Assembly (NCBI RefSeq): GCF_030813505.1
Contig: NZ_JAUSUE010000009.1
Source: Pectinatus haikarae
Lineage (GTDB): Bacteria > Bacillota > Negativicutes > Selenomonadales > Selenomonadaceae
DNA length: 64,000 bases
Direction: 5' to 3' (one strand)
Position 1 is the stretch's first letter, and each line of letters begins with the position of its first letter. Position numbers and translations under genes: made by a program. Below the pieces are notes generated by a model. It was not told where the DNA came from. It saw only the letters and a list, made by a program, of their open reading frames with translations, and made no database searches. This document shows positions 36,293 through 44,338 of the stretch, in pieces.

Positions 36293-37081
36293 TTGATTAA
36301 AGTTATAGTAAACGGCGCATGCGGCAAGATGGGACGTGCCGTATTGAAAGCTGTGTCTGATGACAAAGAGCTTGAATTAGTCGGCGCATCTGATATAAAA
36401 GGCGGAATGGACGTCGGTGATCTTATCGGCAGCAAAAAAACGGGCATCATTGTAAATGAAAATCTGCAATCCGTTATCGATACTGCTTATCCTGATGTGA
36501 TGGTGGATTTTACAAAACCGGATGCGGTATTTTCCAACGCTTGTCTGGCACTCAAAAATCATGTATCTCCTGTCATCGGTACTACCGGCTTATCTGACGA
36601 AGCAAAGGATAAATTAAATCAGCTTGCCCTGGCACAAAATACTCCGGCTTTTATAGCAGCCAATTTTGCAATAGGTGCTGTTTTAATGATGATGTTTGCG
36701 AAGGAAGCCGCAAAATATCTGCCCAATGTAGAAATCATCGAACTGCACCACGACCAAAAGCTTGACGCACCTTCCGGTACAGCAATAACCACGGCGGAAA
36801 TTATCAGCGAAGTTCGCCGCCCCATGAAGCAGGGACATCCTGACGAAAAAGAAAAACTGCCGGGAGCACGCGGTGCCGAAATAAACGGCATTCCAATTCA
36901 CAGCGTCAGATTGCCCGGTTATGTGGCACATCAGGAAGTTATTTTCGGTGGTCTCGGACAGACACTCACGATACGTCATGATTCTATAGATCGTACCTCG
37001 TTCATGCCTGGAGTGGTTCTCGCCTGTAAAAAGATTTCCGGTTTAAAAGGCCTTGTAAGAAATCTTGATAAAATAATGTGA
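36293..37081 (+). CDS. dapB: 4-hydroxy-tetrahydrodipicolinate reductase
   Basis: Reduces hydroxy-tetrahydrodipicolinate in the diaminopimelate/lysine pathway. 262 aa. NAD(P)-binding GACGKMGR (residues 8-15), catalytic ELHHDQKLDAPSGTA (His-His and Lys), and GTTGLSDEAK. Start is TTG at 36,293, six bases after GGGAGGG. Followed 19 bases later by asd. Confidence 0.96.
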   Translation: MIKVIVNGACGKMGRAVLKAVSDDKELELVGASDIKGGMDVGDLIGSKKTGIIVNENLQSVIDTAYPDVMVDFTKPDAVFSNACLALKNHVSPVIGTTGLSDEAKDKLNQLALAQNTPAFIAANFAIGAVLMMMFAKEAAKYLPNVEIIELHHDQKLDAPSGTAITTAEIISEVRRPMKQGHPDEKEKLPGARGAEINGIPIHSVRLPGYVAHQEVIFGGLGQTLTIRHDSIDRTSFMPGVVLACKKISGLKGLVRNLDKIM

Positions 37082-37100
37082 TAAGAAAGGTCGCGTTTTA

Positions 37101-38132
37101 ATGAAAAAATATAATGTGGCTATTCTTGGTGCGACCGGTGCCGTCGGCCAGGAATTTCTCAATTTGATAGAAGAACGCAATTTCCCCTTTGCAAAACTCA
37201 GTCTATTGGCTTCAAAACGTTCTGCCGGCAAAAAAATAATTTTCATGGGCAAGGAATATACTGTCGAAGAAGCGACTAATGATTCCTTTGAAAATATTGA
37301 TATAGCATTATTTGCCGGCGGAGCAGCCAGCAAAACTTTTGCACCCGCAGCTGTTCAGGCCGGTGCTGTTGTCATTGATAATTCGAGCGCATTTCGGATG
37401 GATCCCGAGGTTCCTTTGATCGTGCCCGAAGTAAATCCTGAATGCATTAAAAAACACAAAGGCATCATTGCTAATCCGAATTGTTCAACTATAATCATGG
37501 TAATGGCATTAAAACCGCTTTATGACAAAAGCAAGATCAAACGTATCGTAGTGTCCACATATCAGGCTGTTTCCGGCGGCGGCAAAGAGGCTATGGCTGA
37601 ACTCCAGCAGCAGGCAGAAGATATAGCTGCCGGCCGCCCTGTAAAGGCAGAAATTCTGCCCGGTGCATCATTGCCAAAGCATTATCAGATTGCTTTCAAC
37701 CTAATCCCCCAGATTGATATTTTCAAGGATAATCTTTACACAAAAGAGGAAATGAAAATGATCAACGAAACTCATAAAATATTAAAGGATGAAACGATCG
37801 GCATCACTGCAACAACTGTGCGCGTACCTGTATTCAGAAGTCATGCCGAATCTGTAAATATAGAGTTTGAAGACAACGTAAGTGTAGAAGAGGCAAAAAA
37901 TCTTCTTTCTGCATTTCCTGGTGTTATCGTCCAAGACAATCCTGCTGAAATGGATTATCCCATGCCCCTGATGACCTCGGGTAAAAATGACGTATATGTC
38001 GGACGCATACGTCAGGATTATTCTATAAAACATGGTTTAAATTTATGGGTAGTTGGTGATCAGATAAGAAAAGGTGCTGCCCTTAACGCCCTGCAAATCG
38101 CTGAATATATGATATCACATGATATGAATTAA
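37101..38132 (+). CDS. asd: Aspartate-semialdehyde dehydrogenase
   Basis: Makes aspartate semialdehyde, the branch point for lysine/DAP, threonine and methionine. 343 aa. NADP-binding GATGAVGQEF (residues 9-18), catalytic cysteine in ANPNCSTI, acid/base histidine region FRSHAESVN, and the VSGGGKEAMAEL segment. ATG after AAGGTCG. Operon with dapB; the terminator at 38,141 closes the unit. Confidence 0.96.
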   Translation: MKKYNVAILGATGAVGQEFLNLIEERNFPFAKLSLLASKRSAGKKIIFMGKEYTVEEATNDSFENIDIALFAGGAASKTFAPAAVQAGAVVIDNSSAFRMDPEVPLIVPEVNPECIKKHKGIIANPNCSTIIMVMALKPLYDKSKIKRIVVSTYQAVSGGGKEAMAELQQQAEDIAAGRPVKAEILPGASLPKHYQIAFNLIPQIDIFKDNLYTKEEMKMINETHKILKDETIGITATTVRVPVFRSHAESVNIEFEDNVSVEEAKNLLSAFPGVIVQDNPAEMDYPMPLMTSGKNDVYVGRIRQDYSIKHGLNLWVVGDQIRKGAALNALQIAEYMISHDMN

Positions 38133-38140
38133 ATAATTTA

Positions 38141-38186
38141 AAAAACTTTCTGTTGAGGTTTAATAACTCAATAGAAAGTTTTTTTA
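38141..38186 (+). terminator. Intrinsic terminator after asd
   Basis: ACTTTCT-x-TTGAG pairs with CTCAA-x-AGAAAGT around an 8-base loop, then TTTTTTTATT. Ten bases after the asd stop. Confidence 0.85.
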
Positions 38187-38276
38187 TTGAACAACTTTTT
38201 AGTGTTTATCCAAAACGATAAATTTCTTTATATTTGCAAATCACTGAATTATCAAACCTATACGTACGTATACTTC

Positions 38277-39092
38277 CTATTTAGACGAATATCGCTGATC
38301 CGCCCGACGAATCAATGTTCCATAAATTTTTTTCAATTCATTAAAAGCATTTTCCACTTCAGCTGGTATATCTACGTGTATTATATAGTTTTTCCCCATT
38401 GGTCCATATCCGCTTTTATTATCTGTCAAGCGCGGTATTTCTCCCATTAAGAGAGTGATATAATTTTTCATTTTCCACATACCGGATATATCTTCGATAA
38501 ATATCAATTCGCCATCCCGGACCGCAGCAGTTGCACTGTAAGCAGCAAAATTTATTACAGAAATTTCCGGCATATATTTTTTTAATACAGATTCCATACG
38601 ATACTGCATCGCAGCATCCTGAGAAATTAAAATATTACTAAATTTTATATTTTGCCTTTTAAGAAGCTTCAGCAGATAGGAAATATTATTGCCGCAATTT
38701 GTCGATTCTGTTTCTAAAAAGTCAGGATTTAAATTATATTTTTCTTTCAAATATGCCGCAAAAATCTCCGCTTCCGATAAATTTGCTGTTATCACAGCGG
38801 GATACACTTCATGCATTTCTTTGCGCAGATATTCGGTTGTATGTCCCATGCCGCCAACGACAATATACTTTTCGGCAATTCCTTTTTTCATAGCGTCTGC
38901 CAATACATCACCGCCTGCTATAATACTGCCGCCAAACAAAACCATTATATCGGTCTTGTCTATTTTATATTTATTTTTAAGTTCATCAGCATTCAGAATC
39001 TTGATATCACGTTTTCCGCAGAATCTTCCCAAAATATTTATATATTCTGCAATTTTCTCTTCTATTGGATACTTTTTATAAGTTTTATCCAT
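38277..39092 (-). CDS. YdcF/ElyC/SanA-like DUF218 protein
   Basis: DUF218 proteins bind nucleotide-like ligands (E. coli YdcF binds SAM in vitro) or act in cell-envelope maintenance; no function is assigned here. ATG at 39,092 (MDKTYKKYP, after AGAGGTG) gives 271 aa, close to E. coli YdcF; the frame runs 24 codons further without similarity. Conserved LFGGSIIAGGDVLADAM, VVGGMGHTTEYLR, LETESTNCGNNI and ILISQDAAMQYRM are visible. No signal peptide or membrane helix, so cytoplasmic. Singleton. Confidence 0.8.
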   Translation of the reverse strand: MDKTYKKYPIEEKIAEYINILGRFCGKRDIKILNADELKNKYKIDKTDIMVLFGGSIIAGGDVLADAMKKGIAEKYIVVGGMGHTTEYLRKEMHEVYPAVITANLSEAEIFAAYLKEKYNLNPDFLETESTNCGNNISYLLKLLKRQNIKFSNILISQDAAMQYRMESVLKKYMPEISVINFAAYSATAAVRDGELIFIEDISGMWKMKNYITLLMGEIPRLTDNKSGYGPMGKNYIIHVDIPAEVENAFNELKKIYGTLIRRADQRYSSK

Positions 39093-39176
39093 ACTTTTCA
39101 CCTCTGATAGCAGCATAAACCGTATCAGCCCGATTACACTGCACGGTCTGACACAGCAAACCATTCCGATATTTTA

Positions 39177-39212
39177 ACAAAAGCAAATCAGCTCACGCTG
39201 ATTTGCTTTTGT
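39177..39212 (-). terminator. Perfect 16-bp hairpin spanning the stop of the C39-like gene
   Basis: ACAAAAGCAAATCAGC pairs perfectly with its complement (39,197-39,212) around a TCAC loop. On the minus strand the upstream arm encodes the last residues (KSKSA) and the TGA falls in the loop; the downstream arm ends TTTTGT. The T tract is weak, so it may act as a terminator or a 3'-end stabiliser. Confidence 0.6.
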
Positions 39213-39807
39213 CCATATTGATTAAAATTATCCCGCCTTTTTGTTCGTAGCCGCTGTCCCAGAGCTGATCTAATGACAACCAATGAATACTTCCATATGT
39301 TATCACTTTCACCATAAAGGCATTATTAAATTCCTCATAGCCCGCCAGCCAAAACCAATGCCACACATAATCTCTCAAACGCGGGTCTCTATGTTTAAGG
39401 TTCAAATAGGGTACCGGCATTTTCTTATCCAGCTGATTTCGTACGGCATCCTTAAAATTTTGTAAAGGACAATTGCTGTAAATTCCATCTAAATGTATAT
39501 CTTTTTTCTTTTTATCATAAAGATACGCATTGAATCCCTCAATAAATATTTCCAGCTTATTTATTCCATGCACTCGGGGAGCCAAATATGGTTTCATTAT
39601 GTTGGAAAAATTTATATAGTCCTCTTTGGTTATCTTTTCCACCGCATAGGGATATAATTTTTTCTCTCTGAAAACCATTGCAAAATAAATGCAAAGATCA
39701 CAAGCTGTCACTGCTCCGCAGCCTCCTATTTTCATCCAGTAATCAGTAAACCAATCTTGATTCCCACCAATAAAATTTTCTATTTTAAAAAGCTGTAATT
39801 CACTCAT
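39193..39807 (-). CDS. Uncharacterised protein resembling C39-like cysteine peptidases
   Basis: 204 aa; not a named family I can assign with certainty. The pattern is papain-like/C39-like: GGCGAVTACD (Cys30) near the N terminus, then HWFWLAGYEE (His150) followed by VKVITYGSIHWLSLDQLW, matching the His-strand-turn layout of that fold. No leader-peptide ABC transporter is nearby, no signal peptide, and few hydrophobic stretches, so a bacteriocin-processing role is not supported. ATG at 39,807 follows AGGAG. Flanked by two other minus-strand singletons, each with its own terminator. Confidence 0.6.
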   Translation of the reverse strand: MSELQLFKIENFIGGNQDWFTDYWMKIGGCGAVTACDLCIYFAMVFREKKLYPYAVEKITKEDYINFSNIMKPYLAPRVHGINKLEIFIEGFNAYLYDKKKKDIHLDGIYSNCPLQNFKDAVRNQLDKKMPVPYLNLKHRDPRLRDYVWHWFWLAGYEEFNNAFMVKVITYGSIHWLSLDQLWDSGYEQKGGIILINMDKSKSA

Positions 39808-39941
39808 AATGCTTCTCCTGCAAATTATTATTATGATAATTGTTTTAGTAATAATTAATTCTCTATATTATACCATTTCAATTCAATTTTTCCACAATTA
39901 TTCGAAATAATTTTATCAATCGACAGCCTTATTACGAATAC

Positions 39942-39987
39942 ATAAATAAAAGCCGGTCATGTGCTTATTCTCTCACATGGCCGGCTT
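39942..39987 (-). terminator. Intrinsic terminator after the cytidylate kinase-like gene
   Basis: AAGCCGG-x-CATGTG (39,950-39,963) pairs with CACATG-x-CCGGCTT (39,974-39,987); on the minus strand the stem is followed by TTTATTTATG. It lies about 40 bases after the stop. Confidence 0.8.
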
Positions 39988-40024
39988 CTGTTTATGCATT
40001 CTGCAAACATTAGCTGATTCTATA

Positions 40025-40591
40025 TTATTTTACATAATCAGCTATTATTTCTACAGCTCTTTTTATACCGGTCCGCCCAGTATTAACTGTTATATCATAA
40101 TCTTTAGGATCACCCCATCTTGCTCCCGTATAATAATTATAATACGAAGCCCTTTTGTCATCTTCCCGTTCCAATTCTTTCAATGTTTTATGATATACAG
40201 AAACACCCCTGTCCATACGAAAACCATCATCTGCCGCAATATAAAAGTGATAGGCCTGTCCAAAGTTTTTTAGAATAAAATTTGAACAGCGTCCGATAAA
40301 TATTCCGTCCGATTTCTGCGCTAATGCTTCTATCGCTTTGGCTTGAGATGAAAATAGATAATTATCATCATCAACGGCCAAATCTCCAAACATTGTAGCA
40401 TATGGTGATATATTTCCATACAGATTATCATAGGTCAAGTCCAATTCATTAAGTCCCACGCCTTTTTCCAAGTGAGCTGAAATATATGCTACCAATTTTC
40501 TGTCATACAATGGAATTTTCATCTTACCGGCCAGCTTTTCAGCTATTTCCCGACCGCCTGCTCCATACTGACGACCAATTGTAATGATCAT
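40025..40591 (-). CDS. Cytidylate kinase-like family protein
   Basis: P-loop protein of the cytidylate_kin2 type, related to Cmk but of undetermined substrate. 188 aa: MIITIGRQYGAGGREIAEKLA carries the nucleotide-binding loop, here residues 1-20; PLYDRKLVAYISA and GIFIGRCSNFIL follow; the C-terminal YDITVNTGRTGIKRAVEII is the typical family end. ATG after AGGAAT. Monocistronic, between the C39-like gene and the sugar isomerase. True Cmk would be expected elsewhere in the genome. Confidence 0.85.
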   Translation of the reverse strand: MIITIGRQYGAGGREIAEKLAGKMKIPLYDRKLVAYISAHLEKGVGLNELDLTYDNLYGNISPYATMFGDLAVDDDNYLFSSQAKAIEALAQKSDGIFIGRCSNFILKNFGQAYHFYIAADDGFRMDRGVSVYHKTLKELEREDDKRASYYNYYTGARWGDPKDYDITVNTGRTGIKRAVEIIADYVK

Positions 40592-40645
40592 TTTATTCCT
40601 GCTTTCTAAATTTTATACATGAAGCTTTCCAGATTTGAAAATTTT

Positions 40646-42133
40646 TCATGCAAAAGGATTTTCCGTAGGATACAGCATATTTTTAGGCTGATTAAAAGCA
40701 ATGTCCTTGATATCAAGAAATTTAAAAATATCAAATAAAATCTTTCCATAATGTCCAAATGCCACTGCACCATGATGAGGATATTGCTTTTCTATTAAGA
40801 CATGACGATAGAAACGGCCCATCTCAGGAATGGCAAAAATTCCGATCCCGCCAAAAGAACGGGTAGCTACAGGCAAAACTTCTCCTTGAGCAATATAAGC
40901 ATGAATTTCACCGGCGGCATTGCTTTGCAGCCGATAAAAGGTAATTTTTCCAGCCGTGATATCTCCTTCCAGAGTACCGCGAGTGATATCCGGCGTTTCA
41001 CCATTTTCCAACAGACGATTTTGAATAAGCTGATACTTTATAGCGCCTTTATCCAATTTGCACATAGGTGTATTTCCGCAGTGAAATCCCATAAATGTAT
41101 CTTTAAGAGTATATCCGCCATACTTAGCTGCAATGTCTTCATCAAAAAGATCTTTCGGTACTGAGTTATTTATATCGAGCAAAGTAACCGCATCACCACT
41201 TACACAAGTACCTATATATTCACTGAGCGCGCCGTAAATATCGACTTCACATGCCACAGGGATACCTCGGGACACAAGGCGGCTGTTTACATAGCAAGGT
41301 TCAAAGCCAAATTGAGACGGGAATGCCGGCCAGCATTTGTTTGCAAACGCGATATACTTGCGTGAGCCTTTATGATTTTGTGCCCAGTCCAGCAGTGTGA
41401 GTTCGTATTGCGCCATTCTTTTCAAAAGATCGGGGTATGGATTAGCCTTTCCCATTTCTTTTTTCATGTCTTCAATAACTTCTTTAATACGAGCATCCCC
41501 AGCATGCTCTTTATAAGAAACAAGCAGATCCAGTTCTGAATTTTCTTCTATTTCTATTCCCAGATCATAAAGTGGTTTTATCGGTGCATTGCAGGCAAAA
41601 AAATCCTGAGGGCGCGGTCCAAAAGTAATTATTTTTAAATTGGCCACCCCTATCAAGGCTCTTGCTACAGGCTGAAATTCATTTATCATATCTGCCAGAT
41701 TTTCTGCAGTCCCAACAGGATATTCCGGAATAAATGCTTTTATCTTCCTGAGTCCCAAATTATATGAACAATTCAGCATACCGCAGTATGCATCACCGCG
41801 TCCGTTTATCAGATCCTTGCCGGTTTCTTCCGCAGCAGCTATATACATTACCGGGCCGTCAAATTTCTGAGCGATCAATGTCTCCGGTGTTTCAGGTCCG
41901 AAATTCCCCAGAAAGACTACCAGGGCATTACATCCTGCATCATTCACTTCATTTACGGCCTTTAGCATATCATTTTCATTTTCTACTACAGTTTTTGCTT
42001 CATAAATGGAACCATATTTTTTCGTATAGGACTGTACAACAGCTTTACGGCGATTTTCTGAAAGTGAAATAATAAAACAATCTCTGCTGACTGAAATAAT
42101 ACCACATTTTACTTCTGGAATATTTGTCATCAT
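40646..42133 (-). CDS. L-fucose/L-arabinose isomerase family sugar isomerase
   Basis: Aldose-ketose isomerase family acting before the kinase encoded divergently. ATG 42,133 (MMTNIPEVKC) lies seven bases after AAGGAGAG and gives 495 aa; the longest frame starts nine codons earlier, before the ribosome site. Fucose-isomerase-like features: GNFGPETPETL, an acidic metal-site region (PVACEVDIYGALSEYIG) and DTFMGFHCGNTPMC, GIGIFAIPEMGRFYRHVLI. Controlled by a TTGACA promoter with a palindromic operator downstream of its -10. Substrate not determinable; an aldopentose whose ketose is taken by the xylulokinase-like partner is the working inference. Confidence 0.75.
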   Translation of the reverse strand: MMTNIPEVKCGIISVSRDCFIISLSENRRKAVVQSYTKKYGSIYEAKTVVENENDMLKAVNEVNDAGCNALVVFLGNFGPETPETLIAQKFDGPVMYIAAAEETGKDLINGRGDAYCGMLNCSYNLGLRKIKAFIPEYPVGTAENLADMINEFQPVARALIGVANLKIITFGPRPQDFFACNAPIKPLYDLGIEIEENSELDLLVSYKEHAGDARIKEVIEDMKKEMGKANPYPDLLKRMAQYELTLLDWAQNHKGSRKYIAFANKCWPAFPSQFGFEPCYVNSRLVSRGIPVACEVDIYGALSEYIGTCVSGDAVTLLDINNSVPKDLFDEDIAAKYGGYTLKDTFMGFHCGNTPMCKLDKGAIKYQLIQNRLLENGETPDITRGTLEGDITAGKITFYRLQSNAAGEIHAYIAQGEVLPVATRSFGGIGIFAIPEMGRFYRHVLIEKQYPHHGAVAFGHYGKILFDIFKFLDIKDIAFNQPKNMLYPTENPFA

Positions 42134-42167
42134 TTCTATACTCTCCTTTTTAATCAACAATCTTTTA

Positions 42168-42181
42168 TGTGCTTGTGCACA
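42168..42181. promoter_or_regulatory. Putative LacI-family operator, isomerase side
   Basis: TGTGCTTGTGCACA, a near-perfect palindrome (ATGTGC/GCACAT arms with flanks) located just downstream of the isomerase -10 and upstream of its ribosome site. It matches 42,431-42,444 at 12 of 14 bases. Probable target of the LacI-type regulator at 45,923. Confidence 0.7.
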
Positions 42182-42197
42182 TTTTTTTATGAATCAA

Positions 42198-42226
42198 GAA
42201 TAACACTTTATAATCAGTTTTGTCAA
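42198..42226 (-). promoter_or_regulatory. Promoter of the sugar isomerase gene
   Basis: On the minus strand TTGACA (42,226-42,221), 17-base spacer, TTATTC; an 18-base spacer with TATTCT is an alternative. The -35 is perfect, the -10 weak. The operator at 42,168-42,181 lies within the first 25 transcribed bases. Confidence 0.6.
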
Positions 42227-42389
42227 TATAGATTTTTACAAAAATTTGTAATACTTATATAAATAAATCTTCATCAATTATTAGCGCTATAATAATGTTT
42301 TTATCAATATGAATTTTTATTTAAAAAGAATATTTTTTTATTAATACAATAACTTATGGAAAAAATCTGAAAAATATCAAAAATGCTTA

Positions 42390-42418
42390 TTGACAAATAA
42401 ATTTTCAAACGATATACT
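42390..42418 (+). promoter_or_regulatory. Promoter of the kinase-transporter unit
   Basis: TTGACA (42,390-42,395), 17-base spacer, TATACT (42,413-42,418), a strong sigma-A promoter. The predicted start lies at or just before the operator at 42,431, giving a leader of about 310 bases that includes the hairpin repeat. Confidence 0.75.
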
Positions 42419-42430
42419 TAACGCATAAAT

Positions 42431-42444
42431 TGTGCTTAAGCACA
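42431..42444. promoter_or_regulatory. Putative LacI-family operator, kinase side
   Basis: TGTGCTTAAGCACA, a perfect 14-base palindrome with a central even dyad as usual for LacI-type repressors. It covers the transcription start region of the kinase promoter. Confidence 0.75.
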
Positions 42445-42492
42445 TATTTTATTTTGCAAATTGCTGATTAGGTGGAAATATCAGAAATATTA

Positions 42493-42626
42493 TTTATCCG
42501 ATGACTAACCCGCTCTAATACTCACGCTTGTGCAAGCGGTGAGTAAAGAGCGGCTAACTCCCTGGATAATTTCGACTACTATTTCAGGCGGCATCAAAAC
42601 GCCCTCTGAATTAAGTCTCCATTTAT
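42493..42626. repeat. Dispersed hairpin repeat, long copy
   Basis: Same outer sequence as 15,211-15,286 but with 57 extra bases (42,554-42,610) between AGAGCGG and TTAAGTCTCC. Hairpin arms CCGCTCT..TACTCAC..GCTT and AAGC..GTGAGTA..AGAGCGG. Some stem differences between copies keep pairing. It looks like a non-autonomous mobile remnant or a structured intergenic repeat; an IS200/IS605 end is possible but not shown. Confidence 0.7.
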
Positions 42627-42737
42627 ATGATAAAATTACCTTATTTGACAAAAATTCTGCTGTTAAAAACATTGTTTTTGTCTTTTTTGAGCTTGATCAG
42701 TCATTAGCTGAATAATGGAGAGAAGAAAGGCGGTTTA

Positions 42738-44264
42738 ATGATGAATTATTTATTAGGGTTAGATATCGGCACATCAGCTACTAAAACAGTACTTTTTGAC
42801 GAGTATATGAAAACTGTGGCTGCTGCGTCAGAAGACTACCCTCTGCACCAACCCCAAAACGGATGGGCCGAGCAAAATCCTGCCGATTGGTATAATGCAT
42901 CCTTGCATACAATTCAGCTCGTTCTGGCAAAATCAGGAATTGCTCCAGATTCCATTAAAGGCATTGGCTTATCCGGACAGATGCATGGATTAGTCATGCT
43001 TGATAAGAACAACGCTGTTATACGTCCATCTATAATATGGTGCGACCAGCGCACCGCAAAGGAATGCGAAGAAATAACAAAAAAAATCGGTGCACAGCGT
43101 TTGATTGAGATCACCGCAAATCCTGCACTTACGGGATTTACTGCATCCAAAATCTTATGGGTCCGCCGTCATGAACCGGAAAATTATGCCAAATGCGCTC
43201 ATATTTTATTGCCCAAGGATTATGTACGTTTTTGCATGACCGGAGAATATGCAACAGAAGTTTCTGATGCCAGCGGTATGCAGCTTTTAGACGTACCGAA
43301 CCGTTGCTGGTCAGATGAAATTCTGGAAAAGCTGTCTATAGATAAAAAGTTTCTTGCCAAAGTATATGAATCACCGGATGTTACCGGTCACATAAGCGAA
43401 TCATTTGCCAAAGCTTCGGGACTTTCCCCTAAAACTGTCGTAGTAGGCGGTGCCGGTGACAACGCAGCTGCCGCGATCGGCACAGGAATAACAAAAAATG
43501 GACGTGCTTTTACTACAATCGGCACAAGCGGTGTAGTATTTGCACATACAGATAATTTAAAAATTGATCCGAAAGGACGGGTCCACACATTTTGCTGTGC
43601 TGTGCCCGGATGCTGGCATGTCATGGGTGTAACACTCGCTGCCGGCTTGTCATTAAAATGGTTCCGCGACAATATCGCAAATGATTATAAAGAGCTTGCC
43701 GACAAACAAAATAAAGATCCATATGTATTGATGAACGAAGCAGCTGCCAAAATTCCCTGCGGCAGTGACAGACTCATCTATCTGCCTTATCTGATGGGAG
43801 AACGGACACCGCATTTGGATCCGGAATGTCGTGGTGTATTTTTTGGTTTATCGGCTATCCACTCAAAAGCCAATATGATACGCTCAGTCATGGAAGGTGT
43901 ATCTTATTCGCTGAGTGATTGTTATGATATATTAAAAGATATGGGTGTCAATGTAAACGAAATGATGGCATGCGGAGGAGGAGGAAAGAGCCCTGTATGG
44001 CGTCAAATGCTCGCCGATATGTTCAACTGTGAAGTTAAAACACTTACCGCTGAAGAAGGACCGGCTTTCGGTGTGGCAATATTAGCCGGTGTCGGTGCCG
44101 GACTATTTAAAGACGTGGTGTCGGCTTGCGATGAATTCATACAGATCGGCTCGAGCTGTACTCCCGTACCGGCAGAAAGAGATTATTACGAAAAAGGACA
44201 CCTGCTTTATAAGAAACTATATAAACAGCTTAAAGACTGTTATCATGATCTGTCCGCCTTATAA
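42738..44264 (+). CDS. xylB: Xylulokinase-type FGGY carbohydrate kinase
   Basis: Phosphorylates a ketose, most likely D-xylulose, feeding the pentose phosphate pathway. 508 aa, normal length. FGGY kinase features: N-terminal GLDIGTSATKTVLFD, the xylulokinase-type GLSGQMHGLV (substrate loop), catalytic aspartate in GGAGDNAAAAIG, adenosine motif ACGGGGKSPVWRQML. ATG after AAAGGCGG. The partner isomerase is of the fucose/arabinose family, not XylA, so the incoming sugar may not be xylose. Followed 75 bases later by a sugar porter. Confidence 0.85.
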   Translation: MMNYLLGLDIGTSATKTVLFDEYMKTVAAASEDYPLHQPQNGWAEQNPADWYNASLHTIQLVLAKSGIAPDSIKGIGLSGQMHGLVMLDKNNAVIRPSIIWCDQRTAKECEEITKKIGAQRLIEITANPALTGFTASKILWVRRHEPENYAKCAHILLPKDYVRFCMTGEYATEVSDASGMQLLDVPNRCWSDEILEKLSIDKKFLAKVYESPDVTGHISESFAKASGLSPKTVVVGGAGDNAAAAIGTGITKNGRAFTTIGTSGVVFAHTDNLKIDPKGRVHTFCCAVPGCWHVMGVTLAAGLSLKWFRDNIANDYKELADKQNKDPYVLMNEAAAKIPCGSDRLIYLPYLMGERTPHLDPECRGVFFGLSAIHSKANMIRSVMEGVSYSLSDCYDILKDMGVNVNEMMACGGGGKSPVWRQMLADMFNCEVKTLTAEEGPAFGVAILAGVGAGLFKDVVSACDEFIQIGSSCTPVPAERDYYEKGHLLYKKLYKQLKDCYHDLSAL

Positions 44265-44338
44265 ATAAAATTTTTCCGCACAATCATACCCGCAAAAACA
44301 TAATTTATCAAGTGTATATTTTTTGAGGAGAGCATAAA

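Larger units (their letters stand above)
42134..42737. other. Divergent regulatory region between sugar isomerase and kinase genes
   Basis: Six hundred bases without a gene. It contains, from left to right, an operator (42,168-42,181) and promoter for the isomerase, about 150 bases of AT-rich DNA, the kinase promoter (42,390-42,418) with a second operator (42,431-42,444), and the long copy of the dispersed hairpin repeat (42,493-42,626). The repeat lies in the untranslated leader of the kinase transcript. A 61-codon frame at 42,530-42,715 overlaps the repeat and is not supported as a gene. Confidence 0.7.

Noticed and set aside
42477..42491. CodY-box-like AATATCAGAAATATT in the kinase leader
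   Set aside because: Four mismatches to AATTTTCWGAAAATT in an AT-rich region; not distinguishable from chance.
42530..42715. 61-codon frame before the kinase gene
   Set aside because: It starts inside the dispersed repeat hairpin and has no similarity or ribosome site.
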